A DNA stretch of 64,000 bases. Source: Mycoplasma tauri. GTDB taxonomy: Bacteria; Bacillota_I; Bacilli_A; Mycoplasmatales; Metamycoplasmataceae. Position 1 is the stretch's first letter. Each line of letters opens with the position of its first letter. Positions 10,584 through 22,784 of the stretch are shown piece by piece. The stretch covers positions 700,151 to 764,150 of the forward strand of contig NZ_CP070479.1 of assembly GCF_016925555.1 (NCBI RefSeq), written 5' to 3'. The notes beneath the pieces were generated by a model. It saw only the letters and a program-made list of their open reading frames with translations, was not told where the DNA came from and ran no database searches. A program made the translations under genes and the position numbers.

Positions 10584-11042
10584 CTATAAATCCTCGCTTT
10601 TATTTTTTACCATTGATTCAAAATTTGCATTTATACTACTAATATTTTCTTTTAAAATATTAACTTTTCTAAATTGGCCCTTGCAATTTCATCTTAATAA
10701 AATACTTGATTCGCTAACTTCTAATAATTCTCCAGTATAGAAGTCTTTTTTATCAACATTTTTAATTAATTTAACGTCAAGTACTTCACCAATATGTGAC
10801 TCTAATTCATCAATTTTATAATTAGAATCAAAACCAGGAGAATGAATTGATATTGCTTCAAATTCAAGTTCAACATTTAAACCATCAACATATGAATTTA
10901 TTTCATTTGTTAATTCATTAATTGATTGAATATCAGTGTGGCTAACAGTAACGTCTAACAATTTCATACTATTTTCATTTAAAAATTTAACATCAATGAT
11001 TTGATCACCAAACTCATTAATCAATGTTTTTCTTCAGTCCAT
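10584..11042 (-). CDS. rimP: Ribosome maturation factor RimP
   Basis: A 152-residue protein for 30S subunit assembly. Its N-terminal half is alpha/beta and its C-terminal half (SHIGEVLDVKLIKNVDKKDFYTGELLEV) has the Sm-like fold of the family. The ATG at 11042 is preceded by GGAGAAAA and gives MDWRKTLINEFG, with TGA as Trp at codon 3. It is followed 2 nt later by nusA, the usual gene order. It is the first gene of the operon, behind a promoter and a hairpin in the leader. Sequence similarity is modest but context supports the call. Confidence 0.85.
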
Positions 11043-11065
11043 TTTTCTCCATTTAAAATAATAAA

Positions 11066-11085
11066 GAGTTGGATTTCTCCAACTC
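11066..11085 (-). promoter_or_regulatory. Leader hairpin of the rimP-nusA operon, attenuator-like
   Basis: On the minus strand, an 8-bp perfect stem GAGTTGGA/TCCAACTC closed by a GAAA tetraloop, followed by TTTATTATTTT. It lies between the predicted start of transcription (about 11108) and the rimP ATG, so it can act as a leader terminator. Confidence 0.6.
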
Positions 11086-11115
11086 GTTGTTTATATATAA
11101 CTACGATCAATTAAA

Positions 11116-11121
11116 TTATAA
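11116..11121 (-). promoter_or_regulatory. -10 box of the rimP-nusA operon
   Basis: TATAAT on the minus strand about 75 nt before rimP. With a start about 7 nt downstream the leader is some 66 nt long and includes the hairpin. Confidence 0.5.
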
Positions 11122-11228
11122 CAAAATAAGAATTTAAAAATATTTAATTTTTTTATCATGTTTTTTTACAAAAAAATCTATAAAAAAGAAGTTTTAGTTT
11201 ATTAAATATTCTAATTATCCATGTCAAT

Positions 11229-12599
<1,371 letters not shown>

Positions 12600-12670
12600 A
12601 TTTTTTTCTAACCTTTCTAAAATAAAATTAGATTAATAAACATTTTACCACTATTTAATTTTAAAATCTA

Positions 12671-12676
12671 TATAAT
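12671..12676 (+). promoter_or_regulatory. -10 box of the 12705 gene
   Basis: TATAAT located 28 nt before the ATG, leaving room for a short leader with the GCGAGGAA ribosome site. It contrasts with the leaderless arrangement seen elsewhere. Confidence 0.5.
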
Positions 12677-12704
12677 AAGACAATTAAATAATGTGCGAGG
12701 AAAC

Positions 12705-13712
12705 ATGAAAGAACAACGCCAAAGCAATATAAAAAAATTATTCTCTAATTTTTATATTTTCCCTAAATTAACCATTAGATCTATTTCATTTATAGGAATT
12801 CTAATAGCTAGTTCTGTTGTTATTTTTATTGTGTTTGCATCATTTGTACCTTTTATATCAATTCCAAGTTATAAAATAAGTTTTATTGGTTTGCCTATTA
12901 AAATTAGTGGGTTTATTTTTGGCCCATTTGTGGGTGGCTTTGTTGGTTTAATAAGTGATTTAATATCATTTGCACTATTTCCGACTTTTTACAACATTTA
13001 CTATACATTGGCAGCAATTATTGATGGGGTTATAGCAGGATTAGTTGGTTTTATTTTTCTTAAAATATTAAAATACATGTTTGGTGGCCAATATCAAGAT
13101 GCGAATTATGAAAACAAAATTTATAAATTAACAAGAAAATTAGAGAAATTAAGACTTGAAGATATTAATAGCAAAAAAATAACAAAAATCGAAAATAAAA
13201 TCATATTAATAAATGAAAAAAGAAAAGTTAATATGGTAATAGGTTCTCATAATAAGTTATTAAACGTAAATCTTCTTTCATCAATCTTAACTGTAAGCCT
13301 CATTATTTTGATAATTTCTTTCCTTGTTTTTAAAGTGATTGATGCTGAAGTCATAAAAAATTATGGTTTCGGACTACCAAAATTAGGCCTTTTCTTTCTT
13401 ATGTCATCTGGATACTGTGCTATGATCATTTTTTTAATAGTTGCAAGATTTAAAATGCAAACGAAAAAGTACTTAGTTATAGTGCCAATTGTAATTTTTT
13501 CAGCAATTATAGAACTTATTAATGTCCCTCTTTTATCATATGCAGATTTTACTGCAACTACAGGATCAAATGGTTCAGGAAAAATAATAACATTTATGTT
13601 CCAACACATTTTATTTAGCCCTGTAAAAATATGATTTAACATGTTTATTATTTTTTATACATTTAATGTTGTTAGTCCATTAGTTAGCAAAAACGATGGA
13701 ATCATGTATTAA
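12705..13712 (+). CDS. ECF transporter S component with a cytosolic insertion
   Basis: A 335-residue membrane protein. The first half, with PIKISGFIFGPFVGGFVGLISDLISF and NIYYTLAAIIDGVIAGLVG, fits ECF S components of the folate/riboflavin type. A charged, coiled-coil-like segment at about residues 128-185 separates this from three more helices, making the protein about 130 residues longer than usual for the family. One TGA near the end is Trp. ATG 12705 follows a GAGGAA site. The substrate is unknown; the EcfAA'T partners are not in the window. Confidence 0.7.
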
Positions 13713-13756
13713 ATCATTTGTTTCATCAATTATGGTATAATTTAAATGATTTTTAT

Positions 13757-13832
13757 GCGTCGTTAGCTCAGTCGGTAGAGCAGCTGGCTCTTAACCAGCG
13801 GGTCACAGGTTCGAACCCTGCACGACGTACCA
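13757..13832 (+). tRNA. tRNA-Lys (anticodon CTT)
   Basis: A 76-nt cloverleaf with CCA encoded. The anticodon loop is CTCTTAA between GCTGG and CCAGC; D-arm GCTCAGTCGGTAGAGC and T-arm GGTTCGAACCC are standard. It reads AAG. TATAAT about 16 nt upstream is its likely -10 box. Confidence 0.95.
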
Positions 13833-13853
13833 TATTTCAAAGATGAAACCTAT

Positions 13854-13880
13854 AAATAACCTTTATGGTTATTTTTTTAT
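13854..13880 (+). terminator. Terminator after tRNA-Lys
   Basis: Stem AAATAACC/GGTTATTT with loop TTTAT, then T6. Confidence 0.8.
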
Positions 13881-13991
13881 ATTATTTCAGAATATTTGAT
13901 ATGATAAAAACAATAATTTTCATGTAAAAATTAAATTAATAATTTACTTATTATCAATAATATTTTTTTTAAAAAAATCTTAGGAGGTCTT

Positions 13992-15833
13992 ATGACACCG
14001 ACTCGCTTAATTCCTATTGGTGGCGTACAAGAAATTGGTAAATCAACATTAATTATAGAACACAATAACCAAATTGTAATTATTGATGCTGGTATAAAAT
14101 TTGCAGATACAGCAACAACAGGAATAAAGGGAATCATCCCTGATTACAAATATTTAGTTGATAGAAAAAACCAAATTGAAGGACTATTTATAACTCACGG
14201 ACACGAAGATCACATTGGAGGTGTAGTTTACTTAGCAAAACAAGTCCATTTAAAGAAAATTTTTGCTCCTAGAATAGCTATTCAATACCTAAAATTAAAA
14301 TTTGAAGAGCATAAAATTACTCATAAAGTAGAGTTTATTGAGATGGAAAAAAATGCAGAATATACCTTTGGAAAAGACATAAAAGTAGATTTTTGATCCG
14401 CTCAACACTCAATTCCAGATGCTTTTGGGATAAGAGTTAAAACTCCTAATGGTTCTCTAATGTGTACTGGTGACTTCCGTTTTGACTACAACCCTATTGG
14501 AGAAATTTATACAGATTTTACCAAGTTAGATCTTATTGGAAAACAAGGTTTAACAGTGCTATTTTCAGATTCAACAAATGCAATGCGTCCCTTTCATTCA
14601 CCTAGTGAAAATGACATTCTTGTTGATATAGAAAAACACATGCGTTCAGCTACTAGAAAAACAATAATAACTGCATTTGCTTCAAACCTTACCCGTGTAA
14701 AAGCAATCATTGATTTGGCAGTGAAATTAAAGAAAAAAGTTGTGTGCTTTGGTAGATCAATGGTACAAGGCGTTAAAATTGGTAGAAAATTAGGCTACAT
14801 AAAAGCACCGGCAAATATATTTGTTGAGAAAAAAGAGGCAGCCAAAGTACCTGATAATGAATTATTAATTTTAACAACAGGAAGTCAAGGTGAACAACTT
14901 GCTGCTCTCTCAAGAATGAGTTATGGTAAACATGCTAGCGTAAAAATTGAAAAAGGTGACATGATTATATTTTCATCAAACCCAATTCCTGGAAATAGAA
15001 TGGTTGTTGAACTTCTTATAAACAGACTTGCAAAATTAGGTGCCATCATAAAAGAAAATGGACCTGATGGCTATCTTCATACTTCAGGTCATGCTTACAT
15101 GAGTGAACATGACAAGATTTTTCAATTAACAAAGCCTAAATTTTTCCTACCTTATCATGGTGAATATAGAATGTGCATGACCCATGGTGAAAGCGCTGTT
15201 AGAAATGGAGTCGATCCAAAAAACATTTATATCCCTGAAAATGGTCAAGTTTTTAACATGATAAACAACACGATAATACCTACTAATGAAAAAATAGAAT
15301 ATGGACCAATTTATATTGATGGTATTTCTACTTTTAGTGTTAATGGAGCTGTTCTTAAAGAAAGAAACCTATTAGCAAGTAGCGGTTTTGTAAATATTGT
15401 AATGACAATAAATAAAAACAAAAATGAAATACTTGGTAGAGCACAATTAATTAGTCGTGGAAGTTTTTATGTAAAAACTTCACTACCTCTTGTGGAAGAA
15501 GCTAAAAGAATAGCACATGGTGCAGTTTTATACCATATTAGGAACAAGGAAAATTGAAACGTTACTGAACTTAAACAATTAGTCATAGATCGCCTAGAAG
15601 CTCTATTTTATAAAGAAAAAAGAAGAAGACCAATTATAATACCTGTTTTCTTATTCACTGACGAAGAAGATGAACCAATGCTAAAAAATTCATCTTTTAA
15701 ATTTAAAACCAAGGAAAATGATAATCAAAAAAATGAAAATATTGAAAATACATTGAATGAACTAAAAGCTGGAATTTTTGGCACTGAAGAAGAAATAAAT
15801 GAAGATTTCAGAGATGAAGTTGAAGATGAATAG
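13992..15833 (+). CDS. rnj: Ribonuclease J
   Basis: A 613-residue metallo-beta-lactamase/beta-CASP ribonuclease for mRNA decay and rRNA processing. The zinc motif HGHEDH is at 69-74; the beta-CASP part includes CTGDFRFD, FSDSTNA, SNPIPGN and HTSGHA. The C-terminal domain ends in an acidic tail. AGGAGG stands 5 nt before the ATG. TGA codons at 14394 and 15555 are Trp. Its last 8 bases overlap the next gene, so the two proteins are probably made together. Whether it is the J1 or J2 type cannot be told here. Confidence 0.95.
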
Positions 15834-18222
15834 AGATAAAAAAATAACAGAAAGACAATATATAAAATCCTTTTATAACCAAGGATATTTTTTATGAAAT
15901 AGTGAGTTAGATTTTGAATCAAAATACATTACACCATTAAAATCAAAAGACACATTGAACTGCCTAAATATTTACGATGATGATATCTTAGACGAAGATG
16001 ATACGGAATTAGAGGATGAAGTTGGTCAAACAATTTGAAATAATTTATTAAATATATATTTTGATACATCTATTCAAACTGTTGACGGCAACATGAATAT
16101 TTTTGATAAAGTTAAAAAACAACTAAATAACTGAGCATTTGATACTCTTTTTAAAAATAAATCGATTAAAATTATTTCGTCAAAAGGTACAACTGAGTCA
16201 AAATTTTTTGAAACAAATAAAGAATTAGAAAATAATAATGTTGAAGTTCTTATAAATCCGTTTTTTACCTATAAAACAGGTGAATTTGATGTAGTTTCAA
16301 ATGTTTTTGCATATGATAAAACTAATTCAACAATTTATTTATTTAAACTAAAAACATCTACAACAAATCAAAATTTATTTAGCACTAAATATGCATATGA
16401 AGTTGCAAAAAAATCATTAAATTTACCTATAAATGATATAAAAGTAATAATTATAGATACGTCTTACCCTTTAGAAAAGGGGAATGTTAAATTTATTTGT
16501 ACAAACCTTTGTTATATGGGGAAAAATAAAAAATCAATAGATAGAAAAACCTGAATGGAAAAAGGTAGCTCGCTTCCAAAAAACATAAACCCATTATTTA
16601 AAAATAGACATAATTTTTCATTGTACTTTTCACAAGGATGATTATGAAATAAAAGCGATCTACAAATAACTCTTAATAATGAACCCGTTAGCCAAAATTT
16701 TAATTATTTAAAATGCATAAAAAATAATTGTGGGCTTTTAAATCCAAAATGACAATACAAAGATGGTGTTTCTAGATTTAGTTTACCTAAAAATTCAAAT
16801 ATTTTTGACGATAAATTATATCTTGGAAGCTTTGAAGACCAAATTGAATACATAAAAAAATCATACTTCATAAATAAACCTGATTTTTCCGAATTCACAG
16901 AAGCTAAATTTTATGGAGATTACAAAGATTACAGAGAGTCTATTGGGTTAAATTCCATTTTATACAAAAATTATGTCAATGCATTATTGGGTCAAGATTT
17001 AATGTTTAGTAAATTGGTATTCATGGATTTAAAAAGTAATGCAATTTTAAAAAATGGTTTTATCAACTCATTAAACAAACATAGAAAAAAAGTGGAAATA
17101 GCAAAAAAAATAGATGATTTTATTAACTCTTATGCAATAGAAAAATATTTAAGCTCTTTACATATAAAAAATGAAAAAATTGTTTGATATGACTATGAAT
17201 CATTTATGAGTATTATTCCAGTTTTCGATGATTTTGTTCCATATTCACAAGTAGTGAATCAAGTTTCTATAATTGAAACAATAAATGGCAAAATCGTTAA
17301 TAACACACAAGAAGATATTGTTATTGACCCGCTGAAAATTGAAATTTTTGATTTAATATTTTTACTGAAAAACCTATACGATAGGCAAGGAAATAAATAT
17401 GTTGTTTATAACAAAGGATTTGAAAATTCAAGAAATCTTGAAATAGCGGAATGAGTTATACAACACCAAAATGATGATAAATTCGTACATGAATTAAAAA
17501 AACGTTTTGACATAACCCCTTATGATGTAAAAAAATTCCAAGAATACATTAACAATAATACTATTGACCTTATGGAATTATTCAAATCATATAGAGATAA
17601 AAATGAAAATGAACATTATCAAAATATACTAATTTCACTACAAAACAGCTGAAAAGATAAAATTTTAGATACTGCTTCATTTAGCAGTAAAAACTTTATA
17701 GTCGAAATGCAACAATCAAATAAAGATAGCTCAAATGTTTTATTTACAATCAATGATCAACCAGATCAAACAATTTCAAAAATTCATGAAACGGATGAGG
17801 ATGAGAAAAAAGGACTAGAATCTATTCTTAATTTTAATATTTACTTAAAAGGATTAAAAGGATTTAATTCAATTAAAAAAATTGAGAAATTTATAACTGC
17901 TGAAAAGCTAAAACTTGATCATATGATTACACCTTATCCACAACTAGAGGGTGTGCATAATGGAAGCGAAGCAATGGCTTTGGCAATCAAAAGATATTGC
18001 GGTCTAATCGGTGACAATATGTGAAACAAAAATTTAGATAATCTTAAACAGTATTGTCACAACGATGTTTTAGCTATGATAATGTCATTCAATTTTGTAG
18101 AATTTTTATCAGAAAACATATTTCCTGAAATAAAAACTCTTAAATATACTTTTAATGAAAAATATCGTTATGAAATAGACAAATACAACTGAAAAATTGA
18201 TATAAAAGAAAAAAGCAAGTAA
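15826..18222 (+). CDS. DUF2779 protein: degenerate Cas4/RecB-like domain plus DEDD exonuclease-like domain
   Basis: A 798-residue protein. The first half has a RecB/Cas4-like layout: D155 in GEFDVV, then LFKLKTS, where the expected catalytic Glu is Lys174 while Lys176 remains. The C-terminal part resembles a DnaQ-type exonuclease: WYDYESF gives D456 and E458, YNKGFENSRNLEIAEW is the second motif, and YCHNDV gives D747. These are the marks of DUF2779. The start overlaps the RNase J stop by 8 bp. I infer a role in RNA or DNA turnover from this coupling and the exonuclease motifs; the substrate is unknown. A double hairpin ends the gene. Confidence 0.8.
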
Positions 18223-18232
18223 TTGCTTTTCT
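18211..18232 (+). terminator. First hairpin after the DUF2779 gene
   Basis: AAAAGCAA/TTGCTTTT around GTAA, containing the stop codon of the gene. Confidence 0.55.
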
Positions 18233-18244
18233 AAATAGTAAGTT

Positions 18245-18277
18245 CAAGCGTAACACTTGCGCTTGTCTTTTTTATTT
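18245..18277 (+). terminator. Terminator between DUF2779 and gatB
   Basis: Stem CAAGCG/CGCTTG with a 9-nt loop, followed by TCTTTTTTATTT. The T-run overlaps the end of the convergent gatB. Confidence 0.75.
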
Positions 18278-19693
18278 GTGAAATTTTTTATTTAATATGC
18301 ATATAGATATTTCATTTGCTTTTATAGGATCAACTTTGCCTGCAGATAATTTCATAACATTACCTAAAACAAATTTAACCACCTTTTCAGGTCTATCAAT
18401 GTATTCTGAAATAACATTTTCATTGTTATTAATTGTTTCATTTACTCAATTTGTTATAACTTCTGAATCACTAATTTGCATTAAATCATTATTTATAATT
18501 AAAGTCTTAACACAACCATCATAATCCTCTAACAAAGGAATTAATTTCTTAAATGACTTTCCAGAAATAAAACCTTCATCAAGTTTTTTAATTGCATAAT
18601 CAAAATGGAAATTTTGAATATTCAACCTAGATGGATGAATGTTTTTACTATTAGCCAATGAAACTATTTCAGCAAAAAATAATTTACTTAATCTATCCTT
18701 GTCTGGATAATTCATGGAATCAAAATAATCAGATAACTCATTGTCATTTATCAAACTTTTAACATAAATTTCTTGAATGCCACTATCGATATATCTCTTT
18801 TCTTTTTCCCATGGCAATTCACTAAGCTTAATAGAATTAATAAAATCATCAGTTAACTTAATAATTGGAATGTTTGGTTCTGGAAAGTACTTATAATCAA
18901 TGGCATTTGTTTTTTCTCTCATTAATATTGTTGATTGTGACTCTTCATCATATCTTTTTGTGGCTTGGGTCACTTTTTGATTCTTAATAATTTGTTCTTT
19001 TTGTATTTTTATCTCATATTCAATAGCATTTTTAATTGCTTTAAAGCTATTCATGTTTTTAATTTCAACTTTTGTACCAAAAAATTTGCTTCCTTTTGGC
19101 ATAAGAGAAATATTAATGTCAGCGCGTAGTGATCCTTGCTCCATTTTGGCACTTGAAATTCCCAATGATAGAGCGATCCTTCTAATCATATCAACATAAG
19201 CGACTGCCTCAGAAGAACTTGACATAACTGGTTTAGAAACAATTTCAATAAGAGGAACACCAGCTCTGTTATAATCAATTTGAGTTACATCACCATGATA
19301 TTGTCTAGCAGTATCTTCCTCAAGGTGAATGCGTTCAACATTAATTCTTTTTTTGCCATTTTCAGTGTCAATTTCAAGATAACCATTTGAACCAATAGGT
19401 CTATAAAATTGAGTTATTTGAAAGCCTTTAGGCAAATCTGGATAAAAATAATTCTTTCTATCAAAATGCATTTCTTGGTCAATTGTCATATTTAAAGCTT
19501 TAGCTAATTTAACTCCATAAATGACTGCTTTCTTATTAACAAGTGGTAAAGTTCCTGGATAAGCGAGATCTATTTGATTAATAGTTGTATTTGGCTTAGC
19601 ATAAAAATCATTTGGCGCTGGAGAAAACATTTTTGTAACAGTATTTAGTTCTAAATGTATTTCAATTCCTATCACTACTTCAAAATTATTCAT
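18272..19693 (-). CDS. gatB: Asp/Glu-tRNA amidotransferase subunit B
   Basis: A 473-residue subunit that phosphorylates and amidates mischarged Glu-tRNA(Gln). It shows VIGIEIHLELNT at the start, AYPGTLPLVN, the DLPKGFQITQFYRPIG loop and ADINISL, typical of GatB/PET112, with the helical YqeY-like tail after residue 320. One TGA near the end is Trp; without it the last 58 residues would be lost. The ATG overlaps the stop region of gatA by 8 bp. The presence of GatCAB suggests a non-discriminating GluRS. Confidence 0.97.
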
Positions 19694-21005
19694 TTTTATC
19701 TCCTCTAAGAAAATCTTCTAGCCATAATGCATGAGAAAGCAATTTTTTATCAGTATAAATTAATGAATCAATTGATAAGTTAACAAACAAATTATCTTTT
19801 TTAATTCATGGGAGTGATAATGAAGGATTTCCAACAAGATTCGCGCCCGTTAATATATACTCCATGTATCCATGATCTTTATTTTTTGTATCATCTATAA
19901 AAGGAGCTACATCTGAAGAAGCTGGATAAATAATAATGTCATATTTTCTATGTAAATCATCATAATAATTTTTAATTAATCTTCTAACTTTTTGGGCTTT
20001 TAAAAACATCTCCTCTTGATTTTCAGAATGAAGGAAAAATGAACCAAGAGCAAGTCTAATTTGTACCATTTTTCCAAAACCTTCCGAGCGCGAATTTGTC
20101 ATTATTTCTTCCCAATTTTTTCCAAATTCCCTTGTTCCAAAGCCAATTCCAGATAAATTAGCTAAATTACTTGAAGCTTCTGAAAATGAAATTATTTCAT
20201 AAACAGGCTTAATAGCTCTAAGTAAGTCTTCATCAGGTTTTATCATCTCAATATTTGTTTGTTTAGAAAGAACATCAACAAGTTTTTTATATTCTAAGGA
20301 AACAAATTCTTCAAGTCCCGTGACATCTAAAACACCAATTTTTTCAGGTTTAGTTTTTTCTATATTATTTATTTCTATATTTAAACTTGTCATATCTTTG
20401 TCATCTTTACCAAATAAAACTTGAGAAATAACAGCTATATCATTAACATTGTGAGCGAAAAAAGCAACCGTATCTAAACTAGAAGCAAAAGAAAAAAGTC
20501 CGTATCTACTTATTGCACCATAACTTGGTTTAAATCCAGGAACACCATTAAAACTTCCAGGTAGTCTTACTGAATCTCCTGTGTCAGAACCTATAGAAAA
20601 CGAAATTTTGTCAGTAAAAGTTGCAACTGAACCACTAGAAGATCCACCAGCAAGTCTTTCCTTATCATGAGGATTTCTTATTAAACCAAAAGCGCTGTGT
20701 TTACCTGTTCCTCCAAGAGCCAATTCATCACAATAAACTTTAGCAACAGGGTTTGCCCCCTCATGTAATAATTTGTCAATTATAGTAGCATTGTATAATG
20801 GTTTAAAATTTTTTAGCATCAAACTTGAAGCTGTTGTAATTTTATCCTTTGTTGCATAATTATCTTTTATTGTAAAAACTGTGTTAGATAAAATTCCACT
20901 AATGCTAGTTGTTTTTTTCTCATATAAGGCTGCTAAACAATTGTTTTTGTCATTTTTAATTTCATTAAGAGCTTCCTCAAAATTACTAGTTTTTATAAAT
21001 TTCAT
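19686..21005 (-). CDS. gatA: Asp/Glu-tRNA amidotransferase subunit A
   Basis: A 439-residue amidase-signature protein that releases ammonia from glutamine for GatB. The catalytic Lys is in VFTIKDNYAT (near residue 48), and the Gly/Ser-rich motif GGSSSGSVATF with GSDTGDSVRLPG gives the Ser-cisSer-Lys triad. Slightly short for the family. TGA at 19806 is Trp. It starts within the gatC stop (TAATG) and overlaps gatB, so the three subunits are coupled. Confidence 0.96.
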
Positions 21006-21313
21006 TATTTAACCACCTTGTTAATAGTTACATAATCATCATCATGAGTAGCGGCATTTTCTAGAACATCGCTTTTTTCAATCTTTTCAAGTTTAACTTC
21101 ATTTAAGTAATCATCTCTTAAAAAATTAATTTGTGGTTGCTTATTAATATGAGTCATTGGCTGAATGCCATCTAAGTTAAATCTATCAAGGAAAGAAATT
21201 CTCTTTTGTAAATCATTTCATAAATTTTCAAGTTCAATCATAGCTTGCTCATCAACCTTAAACATTAATGATTTTGTAATTTCTTCCATTTTCTTTCTAT
21301 CAAATTTTTCCAT
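21005..21313 (-). CDS. gatC: Asp/Glu-tRNA amidotransferase subunit C
   Basis: A 102-residue helper subunit that stabilises the GatA-GatB complex. It shows the family's helical N-terminus and LDGIQPMTHIN, corresponding to the conserved VEPM-type segment. One TGA (ENLWND) is Trp. It is the first gene of gatCAB, and its start lies 2 nt after the stop of the pseudouridine synthase. Small size and modest similarity are offset by the operon position. Confidence 0.85.
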
Positions 21314-21314
21314 C

Positions 21315-22166
21315 TTACCACTCCTCATTGCACTCAAATGATTTGTTATTTAAATATTCTAAATTACCGCTTAAAGACATAAAAGTAACTTTTAAACAAT
21401 GTAAAAATACTCTTTTAGCTCTTTTTCCTCCATATTTAACATCTCCATAAATTGGATTTTTTAAATATTCCATTGTTGCTCTTATTTGGTGTTTTTTACC
21501 TGTGAAAATTTGTGCATATTGTTTTTCATCTTTGCAAAAAATGTGTGTTATTATTTTTGGTAATTTAATGTTTCTTTTGCTATTAAAAGCTATCATTTTT
21601 TTCATATTTTCATTATGATCTAGATATAAATTTAATGTTACATCAGGGCCTTTATAATCACTTTTAAAAGTATATATTTTTTCAAAAAAGGTTGTTTTAT
21701 TGTTTAATTCAACAAGAGTTTCATAGTTTTTAGCATATATCATTATTCCGCTGGTTACCTTGTCAAGTCTTCCTACATGACTAGGTTTAAAGCTTGATTC
21801 TTGACTAAATTTTAAATATGAAAGTACTTGATTGTCTAATGAATTAAAAGATCCATGAACTTCAACATTAGGTAATTTATTTACAATTAAAATATTTTCA
21901 TCCTCGTAAATTATTTTTGATTTCAAAATTAAATTTTCATTAAACTTATATAAACATTTTTCACTTTCATCAAGACCATAAATAGTTACTAAATCTCCTT
22001 CATTAATTAAATAATTTGGATCTTTTATTCTAACTTTATTAACGATTACGTCTTTTTTGCGGAATAATTTATAAAAAACAGAACTAGGCACAGATTTGTA
22101 AATAGCTTGTAAAAATTTTAATATTTTTCTGCCTGCATCATTCTTAGAAGCAACTATCTTAATCAT
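21315..22166 (-). CDS. RluA-family rRNA pseudouridine synthase
   Basis: A 283-residue enzyme that isomerises uridines in rRNA (RluC/RluD type). An S4 domain covers residues 12-65 and the catalytic domain follows, with HVGRLDKVTSGIMIYAK giving Asp135 as nucleophile. GKKHQIRATMEYLKNPIYGDVKYG near residue 220 is the conserved C-terminal block. No internal TGA. It lies between scpB and gatC on the same strand. Which uridines are targets cannot be told. Confidence 0.9.
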   Translation of the reverse strand: MIKIVASKNDAGRKILKFLQAIYKSVPSSVFYKLFRKKDVIVNKVRIKDPNYLINEGDLVTIYGLDESEKCLYKFNENLILKSKIIYEDENILIVNKLPNVEVHGSFNSLDNQVLSYLKFSQESSFKPSHVGRLDKVTSGIMIYAKNYETLVELNNKTTFFEKIYTFKSDYKGPDVTLNLYLDHNENMKKMIAFNSKRNIKLPKIITHIFCKDEKQYAQIFTGKKHQIRATMEYLKNPIYGDVKYGGKRAKRVFLHCLKVTFMSLSGNLEYLNNKSFECNEEW

Positions 22167-22208
22167 TTTTCCCTTAATAAAAATAAAGAAGTGCTTTTAA
22201 AACACTTA

Positions 22209-22784
22209 CTATATTTCTTGTCTTTGACTGTCAAATAAATTAAAGTCATCACTTTCATTTTCAGTGCCATCAATGAAATTAAATTCTGTCAATCTTGGTA
22301 ATTCTGCTAATGATTTAATTTTGAAATAATCATAGAATTTATTTGTGATTCCATATAAAATTGGGTTCCCTGGTGTAGGGCTAATACCCACTTCTTCGAC
22401 AACACCTTTAGTCAAAAGGGTATTTAAAACTTGCTCGCTTGCTACACCACGAATATTATTAATTTGTGAACGAGTAACAGGTTGTTTATAAGCTACAATG
22501 CCAGCTACTTCAATAGCAGCATTAGAAAGACGGTGTTTTTTTACAACCTGAACCATTTTAGTGATGTATTCCTTAAAAGTTTCCCTTGTTGCTAGTTTAT
22601 AAACTTCATTAAAATTAACTGCTTTTAAAGCACCATCGGTATCATTGTATTCTTTAATAAAATCATTCATTACTTTTCTAGCTTCTGCTATAGTATTGAG
22701 GCCAAAAATGTCTTTAACTTGTTCTAAGGTTAGACCTTCATCACCTTGAATAAATAATAATGCTTCTAGAATTTTATTTTTCAT
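22209..22784 (-). CDS. scpB: Segregation and condensation protein B
   Basis: A 191-residue winged-helix protein that joins ScpA and SMC in chromosome organisation. It begins MKNKILEALLFIQGDEGLT and contains RLSNAAIEVAGIVAYKQPVTRSQIN..RGVASE, the conserved core. I chose ATG 22784 because GAAAGAGG lies about 6 nt before it; ATG 22802 is also in frame. It overlaps scpA by 11 bp. The acidic tail is variable in this family. Confidence 0.93.
   Translation of the reverse strand: MKNKILEALLFIQGDEGLTLEQVKDIFGLNTIAEARKVMNDFIKEYNDTDGALKAVNFNEVYKLATRETFKEYITKMVQVVKKHRLSNAAIEVAGIVAYKQPVTRSQINNIRGVASEQVLNTLLTKGVVEEVGISPTPGNPILYGITNKFYDYFKIKSLAELPRLTEFNFIDGTENESDDFNLFDSQRQEI

Noticed and set aside
13361..13642. 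Minus-strand frame opposite the 12705 gene
   Set aside because: It has no ribosome site and overlaps the TM-coding end of a well-supported gene.
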